DNA of 64,000 nt. Source: Candidatus Gastranaerophilales bacterium (GTDB lineage Bacteria > Cyanobacteriota > Vampirovibrionia > Gastranaerophilales > Gastranaerophilaceae). The DNA is taken from NCBI GenBank assembly GCA_944325575.1, contig CALVAR010000005.1, positions 1 to 64,000 on the forward strand, written 5' to 3'. This document shows positions 7,571 through 17,355 of this stretch, piece by piece. Under the pieces are notes generated by a model, which was not told the DNA's origin, did not search any database, and saw nothing but the letters and a program-made list of their open reading frames with translations. Positions within the stretch are counted from its first letter, which is position 1, and every line of letters starts with the position of its first letter. A program made the position numbers and the translations under genes.

Positions 7571-9301
7571 TTAATTTATAGGACAGTCATTTGACAGAAG
7601 AATCTTGTTTAGAGGATTACCTGCAAGAACCCAGGGATAAACCATTTCGCACTCTTCTACAACAAAATCAATAAATACAGGCTGTCTGCATTCTATTGCC
7701 TGCTGTAATACAGGGATAATTTCTTCTTCTTTTGTAACTCTGAACCCTTTTGCTCCGTATGCTTCCGCAACTTTAACAAAATCAGGACCCGAGATTTTTG
7801 TCTGCGAATAATGCTTGTGATAAAGTTTTTCCTGCCATTGACGCACCATACCGAGATATCCGTTATCAATAATTACATTAATAACCGGAAGTTTGTATTG
7901 TACACAGGTTGCCAGCTCTTGAATATTCATCTGAATACTGCCGTCACCGGCAATATTTATAACAACTTTATCAGGTGAGCCTACACTAGCACCCATTGCA
8001 GCCGGAAAGCCGAATCCCATTGTTCCAAGACCGCCTGATGTAATAAATCTTCTGGGCTTATCCACTTTAATAATCTGTGCAGCCCACATCTGATGCTGTC
8101 CGACTTCTGTTGTGATTATAGGATCCATTGCTTTTGTGTATTCGTATATTTTTCTGATAACTGTGATTGCACTAAGCTTGTCGGAATGATGTTCAATTGC
8201 CGGACGTTTTTTCTTCCATTCATTGATTTGTTCACGCCATGATTGTTTTACTTCATAGTTAATTTCATACTTGTTTGAATCATATTCTTCAAGCATTGCT
8301 CGCATAACATTTTTGGCATCGCCTATTATCGGAATATCAATTTTTACATTTTTGTTAATAGAGCACGGGTCAATATCAACATGTATAATCTGTGCATCTT
8401 TTGCAAAACGTTTAAGACAGCCCGTAATTCTGTCGTTGAATCGTGTGCCGATTGCAAAAAGTACATCGCAATTTGTTACCGCATGGTTTGCCCAAAAATT
8501 GCCGTGCATACCAAGCATTCCCAATGAAAGTTCATGTGTCTCGGGGAATGCACCTTTTGCCATCAATGTATTTGTAACGGGTATATTTAATTTTTCAGAA
8601 AGCTGTTTTAATTCATCCATTGCATCTGCTGCAATAATACCTCCGCCGGCAAGGATTACAGGTCTTTCCGCATCACATAGCAATTCGAGTGCTTTGGAAA
8701 TCTGTTTTGGATGCCCGTTGTAGTTTGGATTGTATCCGGGAAGCTTTACACTGTCCGGCCAAACAAATTCACACGATGCACTCAAAATATCCTTTGGCAT
8801 ATCAACTACAACAGGTCCGGGTTTACCCGTTGTCGCAATATGAAAAGCTTCTTTTATTATTCTGGACAAATCTTTAACATCTTTTACGAGATAGTTGTGT
8901 TTACAGCAAGGACGGGTAATTCCGATAATATCCGCCTCTTGAAAAGCATCATTACCTATCTGGTTTACACCGACCTGCCCCGTGAAAACAACAAGCGGAT
9001 ATCCGTCATAATATGCATTTGCAATGCCTGTTATTGCATTCGTTGCCCCCGGACCGGATGTCACCAGAGCAACTCCGGCTTTGCCAGTTACTCTTGCATA
9101 GCCTTCTGCTGCATGGATAGCTGCCTGTTCATGCCTTACAAGAAAGTGTGTAATATCACTTTGATTGTATAAAGCTTCATATATTGATAAAATAACCCCT
9201 CCGGGATAACCGAAAATCTTATCAACGCCTTCTTTTTTTAAACACTCTAAAAATATTTCCGCTCCGGTTAGTTTTGTTGTTTTTGTTTCAATTTCTGTCA
9301 T
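7571..9301 (-). CDS. ilvB: Acetolactate synthase, large catalytic subunit
   Basis: A 576-residue thiamine-diphosphate enzyme condensing pyruvate (or pyruvate with 2-oxobutyrate) in the first common step of valine, leucine and isoleucine synthesis. The catalytic glutamate is in R-H-E-Q-A-A (E58). The ThDP/Mg motif starts G-D-G-S and includes the later N-G-Y-L-G. The start at 9301 is preferred over an in-frame ATG at 9319 because GGAG lies 6 nt upstream and the other has no Shine-Dalgarno. It leads the ilvB-ilvN-DUF4127 run. Confidence 0.96.
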   Translation of the reverse strand: MTEIETKTTKLTGAEIFLECLKKEGVDKIFGYPGGVILSIYEALYNQSDITHFLVRHEQAAIHAAEGYARVTGKAGVALVTSGPGATNAITGIANAYYDGYPLVVFTGQVGVNQIGNDAFQEADIIGITRPCCKHNYLVKDVKDLSRIIKEAFHIATTGKPGPVVVDMPKDILSASCEFVWPDSVKLPGYNPNYNGHPKQISKALELLCDAERPVILAGGGIIAADAMDELKQLSEKLNIPVTNTLMAKGAFPETHELSLGMLGMHGNFWANHAVTNCDVLFAIGTRFNDRITGCLKRFAKDAQIIHVDIDPCSINKNVKIDIPIIGDAKNVMRAMLEEYDSNKYEINYEVKQSWREQINEWKKKRPAIEHHSDKLSAITVIRKIYEYTKAMDPIITTEVGQHQMWAAQIIKVDKPRRFITSGGLGTMGFGFPAAMGASVGSPDKVVINIAGDGSIQMNIQELATCVQYKLPVINVIIDNGYLGMVRQWQEKLYHKHYSQTKISGPDFVKVAEAYGAKGFRVTKEEEIIPVLQQAIECRQPVFIDFVVEECEMVYPWVLAGNPLNKILLSNDCPIN

Positions 9302-9375
9302 TAAATGCTCCAAGACCATAATTTTCTATAATATTCTATCATTTTTTGTAAGAAATACCAAAAATTCATATAAAA

Positions 9376-10557
9376 TTATGAGTTATTGTTAATATTTTTT
9401 CTATTTCTATAAATATTTATAAAATTTTGCAATATTAATGCTAACAAAAATATTAAAGCAAATAATTTTACCAGAATGATATTTATACAAAAATCATGCA
9501 CTACAATTTGTAGAGGATTAAAAATTATCACAAAACATAACAAATAAATATAATCAATTTTTTTGTAATTTATTTTATTCATAAACAGAATAAAACATGG
9601 AAATAACATTAAAAGCACATACAAAGCATTATTTAAAAATAAAAAATAAAAAGACAAAACAAATACTGATATTTTTTCAAAATTTTCTTTAACATAAGGA
9701 ACAATGAAAAAACCTGTACAGGCTGATAAAAAGCCCATTATTGCAAACAAAACATTACATTTTTCTTCAATTACAGATGAAAGAAACGGCAGTTCAAAAA
9801 AATAAGACAAAGAATATCTTGCAGCATGTATTTTAAGATTGTCAAAAAATAAATAAATATTGTTAAATTGTCCTTTAAAAAATATAAACGGTATTAAAAA
9901 ACAAATAAGGGATAATATGCAAAATTTAAAAAAATTTCTGTAATCTTTTTTATACAGATAAAATAAAGAAAACACTCCCGGTGTAATTTTTAATGCCGTA
10001 GCACAAACTAGTGCAATTAATGCATTATTTTCACCAATATTAAGCCTATCTTTCAATAAAAACAAAGAACAACAAATAACGGACAACAAAATAAGATTAC
10101 CTCTTTCAAGAGAATAAAGAAATATGCCCGAAAATATTAAAGAGAACAAAACCCAAAATTTATTCTTAAAACTAGCAGCCTTTTGTAAAATATAAAATAA
10201 AACAAAAGAGCAAATAGTGAAAAAACAAGTTACAAATGCCAAACCCAATTTAGGATAGACATTTACATTCATTGTGATATCATTACAGGAAAATATTTTT
10301 GAAAAATAATAAAATAAAAGATACGTAAAAGGCGTATAAATTTTATCCCCTGCATTTTGTGACGCTATATCAATATTAAACTCATACGGATTTAAATCCT
10401 TAACATAATAGACATGGTTAAAAAAATCCGCCATAAAATCTTTTCCCTGACGGAAAAACACTAGCGTCTGAGTATCCGGAGACACAAACAAAAATATCAA
10501 AAACAGTAAAATTAAAGAATAAGCAAAAACTAAATATAGCTTATTAATTTTCGACAC
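9376..10557 (-). CDS. Multi-pass membrane glycosyltransferase, GT87/DUF2029-like
   Basis: A 393-residue, very hydrophobic protein with about ten transmembrane helices. After the first helix comes an extracytoplasmic loop with D-F-F-N-H-V-Y-Y and L-N-P-Y, then the family-like I-Y-T-P-F-T-Y-L-L-F. This pattern resembles GT87 polyprenyl-phosphate-sugar mannosyltransferases (DUF2029); assignment is by resemblance only. The start is GTG with GGAG 5 nt upstream. It is more AT-rich than its neighbours and lies alone between metK and ilvB, with a metK terminator just upstream. Confidence 0.65.
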   Translation of the reverse strand: MSKINKLYLVFAYSLILLFLIFLFVSPDTQTLVFFRQGKDFMADFFNHVYYVKDLNPYEFNIDIASQNAGDKIYTPFTYLLFYYFSKIFSCNDITMNVNVYPKLGLAFVTCFFTICSFVLFYILQKAASFKNKFWVLFSLIFSGIFLYSLERGNLILLSVICCSLFLLKDRLNIGENNALIALVCATALKITPGVFSLFYLYKKDYRNFFKFCILSLICFLIPFIFFKGQFNNIYLFFDNLKIHAARYSLSYFFELPFLSSVIEEKCNVLFAIMGFLSACTGFFIVPYVKENFEKISVFVLSFYFLFLNNALYVLLMLFPCFILFMNKINYKKIDYIYLLCFVIIFNPLQIVVHDFCINIILVKLFALIFLLALILQNFINIYRNRKNINNNS

Positions 10558-10573
10558 ACTATCACTCCAATGG

Positions 10574-10608
10574 AATAAAAAGAATGAGCTGTAAAAAACA
10601 GCCCATTC
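10574..10608 (-). terminator. Intrinsic terminator after metK
   Basis: On the minus strand GAATGGGCTG pairs with CAGCTCATTC, followed by TTTTTATT. It lies between metK and the GT87-like gene. Confidence 0.85.
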
Positions 10609-10622
10609 CTTTAAAATTTATC

Positions 10623-11897
10623 TTACTTACATCCGCAGCAGCTGAGCCCGGCCTGTTCTTTTAACAGATCAGCCTTATCAGTGTGTTCCCACGGAACATC
10701 GATATCAGTACGTCCCATATGACCGTATGCAGCAAGCAATTGATAGAATTTACCGCCGTTTTTAGCAGGTAAACCGCGCAAATCAAACTGCTTGATAATA
10801 GCTGCAGGTCTGAGGTCAAAGTTCTTTTGAACGAGTGCTGAAATTTCGTCATCAGATATAACACCTGTACCGAATGTATCAACCATGATAGAAACAGGTT
10901 CTGCAACACCAATAGCATATCCCAGCTCTACTTCACATTTTTGAGCAAGCCCTGCTTTTACAACGTTTTTGGCAACATATCTTGCTGCGTATGCTGCAGA
11001 ACGGTCTACTTTTGTAGGATCTTTACCGGAGAATGCACCACCGCCGTGACGAGAATATCCGCCGTAAGTATCAACGATGATTTTTCTTCCTGTTAAACCG
11101 GCATCACCCTGAGGTCCGCCGATTACAAATCTACCCGAAGGATTGATTAAATATTTTGTGTTTTCATCAGGTTTGATATCACAGTTTTCAAATACGGGTT
11201 CGATAACTTTTTCTATCAAATCCTGTCTGATGATTTCCTGTACTTCTTTGTTATCGGAAACCCCTTTGATTTCAGGATCATGTTGAGTTGAAAGAACGAT
11301 TGTATCGATTCTTGACGGTCTGCCGTCAACATATTCAACAGTAACCTGAGATTTTCCGTCCGGTCTTAAGTAGCCTAGAGAACCGTTTTTTCTAACCTGA
11401 GCAAGTCTGTATGCCAGTTTATGAGCAAGGCTAATCGGTAAAGGCATAAGTTCAGGTGTTTCATCACACGCAAAACCAAACATAATACCCTGATCGCCTG
11501 CGCCTACATTTTCTGTTTCCGAAACAGAAGTGTCAGCATTGTTATTTCTTGATTCAAGAGCTTTGTTAACACCGCCTGCAATATCTGTAGACTGTTCGTC
11601 AATAGATGTTAAAACAGCACAGTTTTTGTAATCAAAACCGCCGCCTTCCGCTCCTGCATAACCGATATTTTTAATAGTATTTCTTACTACTGCGGGAATA
11701 TCCACGTAGCAGTCAGATGTGATTTCCCCGCAGACAAGAGCCATACCTGTTGTAACCGTAGTTTCTGCAGCTACTCTGGAGCTTTTGTCTTTTGTAAGAA
11801 ATTCATCTAAAATTGCGTCAGAAATCTGGTCGCATACTTTGTCGGGATGACCTTCAGTAACGGATTCCGACGTAAAAAGAAATCTTTTTGATGTCAT
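10623..11897 (-). CDS. metK: S-adenosylmethionine synthetase
   Basis: A 424-residue enzyme making SAM from methionine and ATP. Signatures include [11 protein letters not shown] at 10-20, [10 protein letters not shown] and the P-loop-like G-G-G-A-F-S-G-K-D. It is slightly longer than most bacterial MetK and ends in a cysteine-rich C-C-G-C-K tail. It stands as a single gene with its own promoter, a short hairpin leader (11898-11980) and a terminator (10574-10608). Confidence 0.97.
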   Translation of the reverse strand: MTSKRFLFTSESVTEGHPDKVCDQISDAILDEFLTKDKSSRVAAETTVTTGMALVCGEITSDCYVDIPAVVRNTIKNIGYAGAEGGGFDYKNCAVLTSIDEQSTDIAGGVNKALESRNNNADTSVSETENVGAGDQGIMFGFACDETPELMPLPISLAHKLAYRLAQVRKNGSLGYLRPDGKSQVTVEYVDGRPSRIDTIVLSTQHDPEIKGVSDNKEVQEIIRQDLIEKVIEPVFENCDIKPDENTKYLINPSGRFVIGGPQGDAGLTGRKIIVDTYGGYSRHGGGAFSGKDPTKVDRSAAYAARYVAKNVVKAGLAQKCEVELGYAIGVAEPVSIMVDTFGTGVISDDEISALVQKNFDLRPAAIIKQFDLRGLPAKNGGKFYQLLAAYGHMGRTDIDVPWEHTDKADLLKEQAGLSCCGCK

Positions 11898-11980
11898 TTT
11901 GTTATGTTCCCTTTCATAATTCTACCCGGGTGACTCTCCGGGATTGTGAACATGGTAAATCAAAAGAAAACACAGGTCAA
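11898..11980 (-). promoter_or_regulatory. metK promoter and short hairpin leader
   Basis: On the minus strand TTGACC (11980-11975) and TACCAT (11957-11952) are separated by 17 bp. The expected ~50-nt leader contains CCCGG-AGAGTCAC-CCGGG, a GC-rich stem in an AT-rich genome, followed by GGGAAC before the ATG. It does not match the SAM-I, SAM-II or SAM/SAH riboswitch consensus as I know them. Any regulatory role is unproven. Confidence 0.55.
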
Positions 11981-12020
11981 ACAAGGTTTCCGACAACGTT
12001 ACATAGCTTAATTTTTTGAA

Positions 12021-12659
12021 TTAATTGTTTTCACTTGCCAGATATTGCAATGCTTCTTTCAAAATTTCTTCGGATGAATCTTTTTTAGCTGTTTGGCACG
12101 CAATTTTTATGGCATTTTTAGCTTCATTTACCGAATAACCGAGAGATAACAGCACAGCTTGTGCTTCTGTTATTGCTTCGTCAGAAACTTCTTTTACTTC
12201 CAAATTAATATCAGAAATATCTATCGGGGCAGTTTTTTGCCAATTGATGAGTTTATCTTTAAGTTCCAGAATTATTTTTTGAGCAAGCTTCGGACCTATG
12301 CCTTTGGCTCTTGAAAGCTCTTTAAAATCGCCTCTTATAACAACTGATATTAAGTCGCATCCTGAAAATTCATCCAGAAGGACAAGTGCAACTTTCATCC
12401 CGACTCCGGATACAGTCATAAGGATATTAAAAATATCTCTGTCCTCTCTGTTTAAAAAACCGCACAAAAGCATTGCATCTTCCCTGTGAATAAGGCAGGT
12501 ATAAATTTTTATCTCTGCACCTGTTTCTCCTGCAAGAGCAATGTTTCTGTTAGTTGTGTTGATTAAATATCCTATATTATTATTTTCTATAACAATAGAA
12601 GCACCTTTTGCTCCCGATGACTGTTTGGAAACAAGCCTGCCTTTTATGTAATCTAACAT
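12021..12659 (-). CDS. ruvA: Holliday junction helicase subunit RuvA
   Basis: A 212-residue protein that binds Holliday junctions as a tetramer and recruits RuvB. It starts M-L-D-Y-I-K-G-R-L and has an OB-fold N-terminus and two helix-hairpin-helix motifs (V-S-G-V-G-M-K-V-A and A-K-G-I-G-P-K-L-A-Q-K-I). The C-terminal RuvB-binding helical domain includes A-V-L-L-S-L-G-Y. Its start overlaps the end of bioB by 7 bp, so the two are translationally coupled. ruvB and ruvC are not in this window. Confidence 0.95.
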   Translation of the reverse strand: MLDYIKGRLVSKQSSGAKGASIVIENNNIGYLINTTNRNIALAGETGAEIKIYTCLIHREDAMLLCGFLNREDRDIFNILMTVSGVGMKVALVLLDEFSGCDLISVVIRGDFKELSRAKGIGPKLAQKIILELKDKLINWQKTAPIDISDINLEVKEVSDEAITEAQAVLLSLGYSVNEAKNAIKIACQTAKKDSSEEILKEALQYLASENN

Positions 12660-13573
12660 ACTATATTCTTCCCGATTCTTTTTACCATTTCTATATCCTG
12701 CTGAGGTTCCTGGCCTATCGTTGTAAGATAGTTACCGACCATTAACCCCTCAACGCAGCACTTTAATGCTTTTTCCTGATTTTCGATGCTTAATCTCATT
12801 CTGCCGCCGCAAAATCTTAAAATTGATGTAGGATTGGCAATTTTAAATATTGCCAGTGTTCTCAATATATGTCCTTCATCAATTTTATCCAAATAGTTTT
12901 CAAACGGAGTTTTTGCTATAGGCATCAAAATATTTATGGGAATAGATTCCGGCTGAATATCAGAAAGCGTCATTGCCATCTCAATTCGCTGTTCAATACT
13001 CTCTCCCATTCCGAGAATCACACCGCAGCAGAGCTCCATACCGTATTTTTTTACAAGTCTGCAGGTATTTATGCGTTCTTCAAAAGTATGTGTTGTGCAG
13101 ACTTCCGTATAATATGATTCCGCCGTATTAATGTTGTGATGAAACCTTTTTAAACCGGCTGCAGACAGTTTTTGTGCCTGCTCTTCGTTTAATATTCCGA
13201 TAGATGCACAACTCTTAAGCCCCTTTATGTTATTAATTTCTTTAATCATCTCAAGCATTTTATCAAAGTCGCTTTCATCCGGCGTTTTGCCTGATGTAAC
13301 TATTGCAAACCTTGATACTTTATTTTTAAGAGCGTCTAATGCCGATTTTTTAACATCCTGTATATCAACAAGCGGGAAAGATTCTATATCAGTATTATAA
13401 TGTGAGCTTTGTGCACAGTATTTACAATTTTGTGAACATTTACCGTTTCTTGCATTTATCAATGAACAGAACTCTACATTATTTTTGACATACATGGAAG
13501 AAATGTTTAACAGTTCTTCCAAATCCAGATTATATAATCTTAATAGCTCTGTTTTGTCTTTTAATAAACTCAT
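12653..13573 (-). CDS. bioB: Biotin synthase
   Basis: A 306-residue radical-SAM enzyme inserting sulfur into dethiobiotin. The [4Fe-4S] motif C-x3-C-x2-C is C46-S-Q-N-C50-K-Y-C53, preceded by N-A-R-N-G-K as in BioB. Later conserved pieces are S-C-A-S-I-G and G-G-R-M-R near the C-terminus. It is the last biotin step; bioG-bioC for the pimelate moiety are at 60156-61579, while bioF, bioA and bioD are not seen here. It is co-transcribed with ruvA, an unusual pairing. Confidence 0.95.
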   Translation of the reverse strand: MSLLKDKTELLRLYNLDLEELLNISSMYVKNNVEFCSLINARNGKCSQNCKYCAQSSHYNTDIESFPLVDIQDVKKSALDALKNKVSRFAIVTSGKTPDESDFDKMLEMIKEINNIKGLKSCASIGILNEEQAQKLSAAGLKRFHHNINTAESYYTEVCTTHTFEERINTCRLVKKYGMELCCGVILGMGESIEQRIEMAMTLSDIQPESIPINILMPIAKTPFENYLDKIDEGHILRTLAIFKIANPTSILRFCGGRMRLSIENQEKALKCCVEGLMVGNYLTTIGQEPQQDIEMVKRIGKNIVC

Positions 13574-13591
13574 AAACCAATATTACAACAA

Positions 13592-13630
13592 ACAGCGGAC
13601 TTTTAAAATTTATAAAGTCCGCTGTTTTGA
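13592..13630. terminator. Bidirectional-looking terminator upstream of bioB
   Basis: AAACAGCGGACTTT pairs with AAAGTCCGCTGTTT across a 10-nt AT loop. It separates the 178-residue gene from bioB on the minus strand. Confidence 0.8.
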
Positions 13631-13650
13631 TTTTTTTAACTTAAATTATT

Positions 13651-14187
13651 TTATGCTTTATGAGCCGCTTTACTAAAAAGAGCAACTGCCTTTTGCCAGA
13701 GAGAAACTACGAAATCTTTTACAAATTTTGCACCTTCAACAACTTTTCCCCAGACCATTTTAGCAATTTCTACCGCTTTTGTTTTTACATTTGAAAATGC
13801 ACCGGCAACATTGTTGCTTACATTAAAGTTTTTAAATTTGTCTTTTATATTTTTTACAGCTTCTGCACCTTTTTCTTTAACAAAAGTTACAGATTTTTTA
13901 AATCCGCCTTTTAAACTTTCTGCTGCATTATGAGCTGTATTCTTGAGATTTTCCATAGATGGTAATTTCAATGATTTAACAAAGTTACCGATAGGCTTTC
14001 TAAAAGCAATACCTGCTGCAACTGCTGCTGCCAAGCCTACGCCTGCTGCTATATAAGCACCTTTATGGCTTTTGGGTGCTTCTGTTTTGCCTGTTTCTTC
14101 CTGTCGTCTGGCAAAACTTACGTTGTTATCTTTTCTTAACGGAGTACAACCTACACTACTTTTAAAATTAACTGAACTTACCGACAT
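13651..14187 (-). CDS. Lineage-specific membrane-anchored helical protein
   Basis: Not a family I recognise. It has 178 residues from the ATG at 14187, chosen because AGGAGA lies 7 nt upstream (an in-frame ATG at 14229 has none). A polar N-terminus carrying N-V-S-F (22-25) resembles the S-F-K-G peptide of other proteins in this window. One Ala/Gly-rich transmembrane helix (44-62) follows. The rest is a Lys-rich amphipathic helical region with K-x-x-F/V repeats and aromatic V-W-G-K and L-W-Q-K patches. A membrane-associated structural role is possible but unproven. Confidence 0.75.
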   Translation of the reverse strand: MSVSSVNFKSSVGCTPLRKDNNVSFARRQEETGKTEAPKSHKGAYIAAGVGLAAAVAAGIAFRKPIGNFVKSLKLPSMENLKNTAHNAAESLKGGFKKSVTFVKEKGAEAVKNIKDKFKNFNVSNNVAGAFSNVKTKAVEIAKMVWGKVVEGAKFVKDFVVSLWQKAVALFSKAAHKA

Positions 14188-14321
14188 TTTTAATCTCCTA
14201 TTTTTACTTCTGTGCTCATGTAAAAGCAACTGAAGCTCATGAATTGCCTAAATTTTCCAATTTTGTAATATTTGTTTACAATTTATTCTCTGAGTTGCAC
14301 AATGTTATTTGAAACAATACA

Positions 14322-14357
14322 CAAAAAAACATCCTCATTTGACGAGGATGTTTTTTG
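14322..14357. terminator. Terminator after the 51-residue small gene
   Basis: CAAAAAAACATCCTC and GAGGATGTTTTTTG pair across a 7-nt loop. Seen from the minus strand it lies 16 nt past the small gene's stop. Confidence 0.85.
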
Positions 14358-14372
14358 TTTGAATAAATTAAA

Positions 14373-14528
14373 CTATTTTTTTATTTCAATAGGCACAGTA
14401 GCATATCTTGCATATCGATACATAACTCTTTCATACGGAGTTTTTTGATTTTCATCATTTTTTTCTTTTGTTGTAAAATCGTCTGCGTCTCGGCCTACCA
14501 AAAATCTCATAAATTGTGGACTATACAT
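14373..14528 (-). CDS. Small 51-residue protein of unknown function
   Basis: A short minus-strand gene starting M-Y-S-P-Q-F-M-R-F-L-V-G-R-D-A and ending P-I-E-I-K-K. It is charged (K-E-K-N-D-E-N-Q-K) with a Tyr/Arg-rich segment (Y-E-R-V-M-Y-R-Y-A-R-Y). Support for coding is an AAGGTG ribosome-binding site about 8 nt upstream and an intrinsic terminator just after the stop, making a complete monocistronic unit. No homologue comes to mind. Confidence 0.6.
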   Translation of the reverse strand: MYSPQFMRFLVGRDADDFTTKEKNDENQKTPYERVMYRYARYATVPIEIKK

Positions 14529-14684
14529 TAAAGAACACCTTCACTTTCCTTACATATATATAAACACAAAAAAGAAGAAATATTTTCAAAAAATCATAAG
14601 AATATTTACAATGTAAACAAAATTGTTACAAACTGTCACGATTGTAGTAGTTAATTGTGAATAAATTCACGAATGCTTTTTGGT

Positions 14685-14721
14685 TAAAAAATTACGAACA
14701 ACTCTTGCATAAAGCTGTTCG
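14685..14721 (-). terminator. Intrinsic terminator after leuS
   Basis: On the minus strand CGAACAGCT pairs with AGTTGTTCG (one G-U pair), followed by TAATTTTTTA, just past the leuS stop. Confidence 0.8.
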
Positions 14722-14732
14722 TATTTTTTTAC

Positions 14733-17222
14733 TTATTTAACTACTATATTTACAAGTCTGCCCGGGACAACAATAGTTTTTATTATTTGTTTGCCCTCTA
14801 TATTTTCTTTAATCTTTTCACTTTGCAGGGCAGCTTTTTCCAGTTCCTCTTTTGAAGATTCGGAATCAACTTCTATTTTATCTTTCACTTTGCCGTTGAT
14901 TTGTACAACAAGCGTGATAGCAGAAGTTTTTGCAAGCTTTTCATCATACTCCGGCCATTGAGTTTCGTGTATAGATTCTTGTCCGCCCATAGCATGATAG
15001 AGTTCTTCTGTCAGATGAACAGTAGTAGGCGCCATAAGCTTAAGCAATGTTACCATAGCAAAACTGAATACGTTTTTATCTTCATCGGAAAATTCCGATT
15101 TTTTGCCTGCATAGTCATATATAGCATTCACAAATTCACGGTACTTGGATATAACAGTGTTGAACTGGAATTCGTTGGATATATCCTGAGTGATACCTTT
15201 GATTGCTATATGTGTGGTTCTGACAAGGTCGTTATTTTCCTTGGAAAGTGAAGAAACATCCTCAGGCAGTTTGTAATCCAGAATAAGATTTTGCTGCTGC
15301 GAAGCGTACAATCTCCACACTCTGTTTAAAAATTTATAACAGCCTTCCACACCTGCATCAGACCAGTCAAAATCTCTTGCCGGCGGTGAATCCGAAAGGA
15401 TGAACAGTCTTGCTGTATCTGCACCGTAGTTTTCAAATATTTCATCGGGGTCAACTGTGTTGCCCTTGGATTTAGACATTTTAGAACCGTCTTTTAATAC
15501 CATACCCTGTGTCAAAAGATTTTTAAAAGGCTCATCAAAATCAAGCAAGCCCAAATCTTTTAAAGCTTTGGTAAAGAATCTTGAATATAAAAGGTGCAAA
15601 ATAGCATGCTCAATGCCGCCCACGTACTGGTCAACAGGCAGCCATTTGTTAACAAGCTCTTTGCTGAACGGCGCATTTGAATTTTTTGCATCCGCATATC
15701 TCAGATAATACCAGCTGGAACAAATAAATGTATCCATGGTATCTGTTTCTCTTGTAGCTTTTCCGCCGCAAACAGGACATGTTGTTTCGAGGAAAGTTTT
15801 TGAAGTAAGAATAGGAGATTTTCCTACCACTTTAAAATCAACATCTTCCGGTAGTTTTACAGGCAGCTGGTCTTCCGGTACAGGCTGAGGTCCGCAATGT
15901 TCACAATATACTATCGGAATAGGAGCACCCCAGTATCTCTGTCTTGAGATAAGCCAGTCACGAAGTCTGTATTGTGTTTTAAATTCTCCGTATCCGCCGT
16001 CAACCGCTTTTTGGGTAATAGCTTTTTTAGCTTTTTCATTTTCCATTCCGTTAAATTCTTCGGAATTTACAAGCACTCCGGGGTCTGTATAAGCAGCATC
16101 TTTGCAATCAGAAGGATTTTCCGGATTTTGAATTACAACCTTCATAGGCAGATTATATTTTTTTGCAAAATCAAAGTCTCTTTCATCGTGTGTCGGTACA
16201 GCCATTACAGCGCCGGTACCGTATTCTACGAGTGCATAATCCGCAGTCCAGAGCGGGAATTCCTCTCCGTTAAACGGATTTATAGCATGAGTCCCCAATG
16301 GAACACCTGTCTTTACTCGCTCTGTAGAAAGTCTCTCTATTTCCGTCATTTTACGAGCATTTGCTCTATATGCTTCAACAGTCTCTTTTTGTTCAGGTGT
16401 AGTTAATTTTTCAATATCGTGATACTCGGGTGCAACAACAAGATAAGTAATACCATATACAGTATCAGGTCTTGTTGTATAAACAGGAATTTCCATTCCG
16501 TCTATTTCTTTTACTTTAAATTTAAGTATTGCACCCTGTGACTTGCCTATCCAGTTTCTTTGCATTGTTTTAACACTGTCGGGCCAGCCTTCGAGTTTAT
16601 CAATATCTTTTAGAAGAACTTCCGCATAATCAGTGATTTTTAAAAACCATTGTGAGAGGTATTTCTTTTCAACAACGCTGTCGCATCTCCAGCATTTGCC
16701 GTCAATTACCTGCTCGTTAGCAAGAACTGTTGCGCACTTGTCACACCAGTTTACGGCAGCTTCTTTTTTGTATGCCAGACCTTTTTTATAAAGCTGCAGG
16801 AAAAGCCATTGAGTCCATTTGTAATAATCTGGCTTGCAGGTTGCGACTTCTCTGTCCCAATCATACATAAGACCGAGCTTTTTGAGCTGCATTTTCATAT
16901 AAGAAATATTTTCATCAGTCCATTTTTCGGGATTTTCATTGTGTTGAATTGCTGCATTTTCTGCAGGAAGCCCGAAACTGTCCCATCCAATCGGATGCAG
17001 TACATTAAAACCATGCATTTTCTTAAAACGGGCAATTACATCCGTAATTGTGTAGTTTCTGACATGTCCCATATGTAATTTGCCTGACGGGTAAGGAAAC
17101 ATCGACAGTGCATAGTATTTGGGTCTGTCTGAATCATCGTAAGTTTTGCCAAACTTGTTGTCTTCCCAGATTTTTTGCCACTCTTTTTCAATTTCCTGAG
17201 GAAAATATTGCTCTTTTATCAC
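14733..17222 (-). CDS. leuS: Leucyl-tRNA synthetase
   Basis: An 829-residue class I synthetase charging tRNA-Leu, two of which are encoded at the window start. The HIGH-type motif H-M-G-H (50-53) is in P-Y-P-S-G-K-L-H-M-G-H. The editing CP1 domain contains T-T-R-P-D-T and G-T-G-A-V-M-A-V-P. K-M-S-K-S is intact near residue 560. Zinc-type cysteine pairs occur around W-C-D-K-C. The GTG at 17222 is chosen: AGGTGG is 6 nt upstream, and the protein then begins at the family's usual place. Confidence 0.95.
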   Translation of the reverse strand: MIKEQYFPQEIEKEWQKIWEDNKFGKTYDDSDRPKYYALSMFPYPSGKLHMGHVRNYTITDVIARFKKMHGFNVLHPIGWDSFGLPAENAAIQHNENPEKWTDENISYMKMQLKKLGLMYDWDREVATCKPDYYKWTQWLFLQLYKKGLAYKKEAAVNWCDKCATVLANEQVIDGKCWRCDSVVEKKYLSQWFLKITDYAEVLLKDIDKLEGWPDSVKTMQRNWIGKSQGAILKFKVKEIDGMEIPVYTTRPDTVYGITYLVVAPEYHDIEKLTTPEQKETVEAYRANARKMTEIERLSTERVKTGVPLGTHAINPFNGEEFPLWTADYALVEYGTGAVMAVPTHDERDFDFAKKYNLPMKVVIQNPENPSDCKDAAYTDPGVLVNSEEFNGMENEKAKKAITQKAVDGGYGEFKTQYRLRDWLISRQRYWGAPIPIVYCEHCGPQPVPEDQLPVKLPEDVDFKVVGKSPILTSKTFLETTCPVCGGKATRETDTMDTFICSSWYYLRYADAKNSNAPFSKELVNKWLPVDQYVGGIEHAILHLLYSRFFTKALKDLGLLDFDEPFKNLLTQGMVLKDGSKMSKSKGNTVDPDEIFENYGADTARLFILSDSPPARDFDWSDAGVEGCYKFLNRVWRLYASQQQNLILDYKLPEDVSSLSKENNDLVRTTHIAIKGITQDISNEFQFNTVISKYREFVNAIYDYAGKKSEFSDEDKNVFSFAMVTLLKLMAPTTVHLTEELYHAMGGQESIHETQWPEYDEKLAKTSAITLVVQINGKVKDKIEVDSESSKEELEKAALQSEKIKENIEGKQIIKTIVVPGRLVNIVVK

Positions 17223-17302
17223 AGTTATCCACCTATAATTAAATGTACATTTGCAATTCAATTATAGTCAAAAAATAATCCTGTGCCAAACATTTCAAAA
17301 GC

Positions 17303-17335
17303 TAAAAACTCCTGATAAAAAATCAGGAGTTTTTA
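17303..17335 (-). terminator. Intrinsic terminator after accC
   Basis: TAAAAACTCCTGAT pairs with ATCAGGAGTTTTTA across a short A-rich loop, in the gap between accC and leuS. Confidence 0.9.
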
Positions 17336-17355
17336 CTTTATACAAATTTGACATA

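Noticed and set aside
8271-8723. Long plus-strand frames opposite ilvB, leuS, priA and the paralogous membrane genes
   Set aside because: They are antisense shadows of strongly supported genes with no start signals or family resemblance.
11898-12020. SAM riboswitch upstream of metK
   Set aside because: The expected SAM-I or SAM-II conserved segments are not found, and only ~50 nt lie between the promoter and the start codon.
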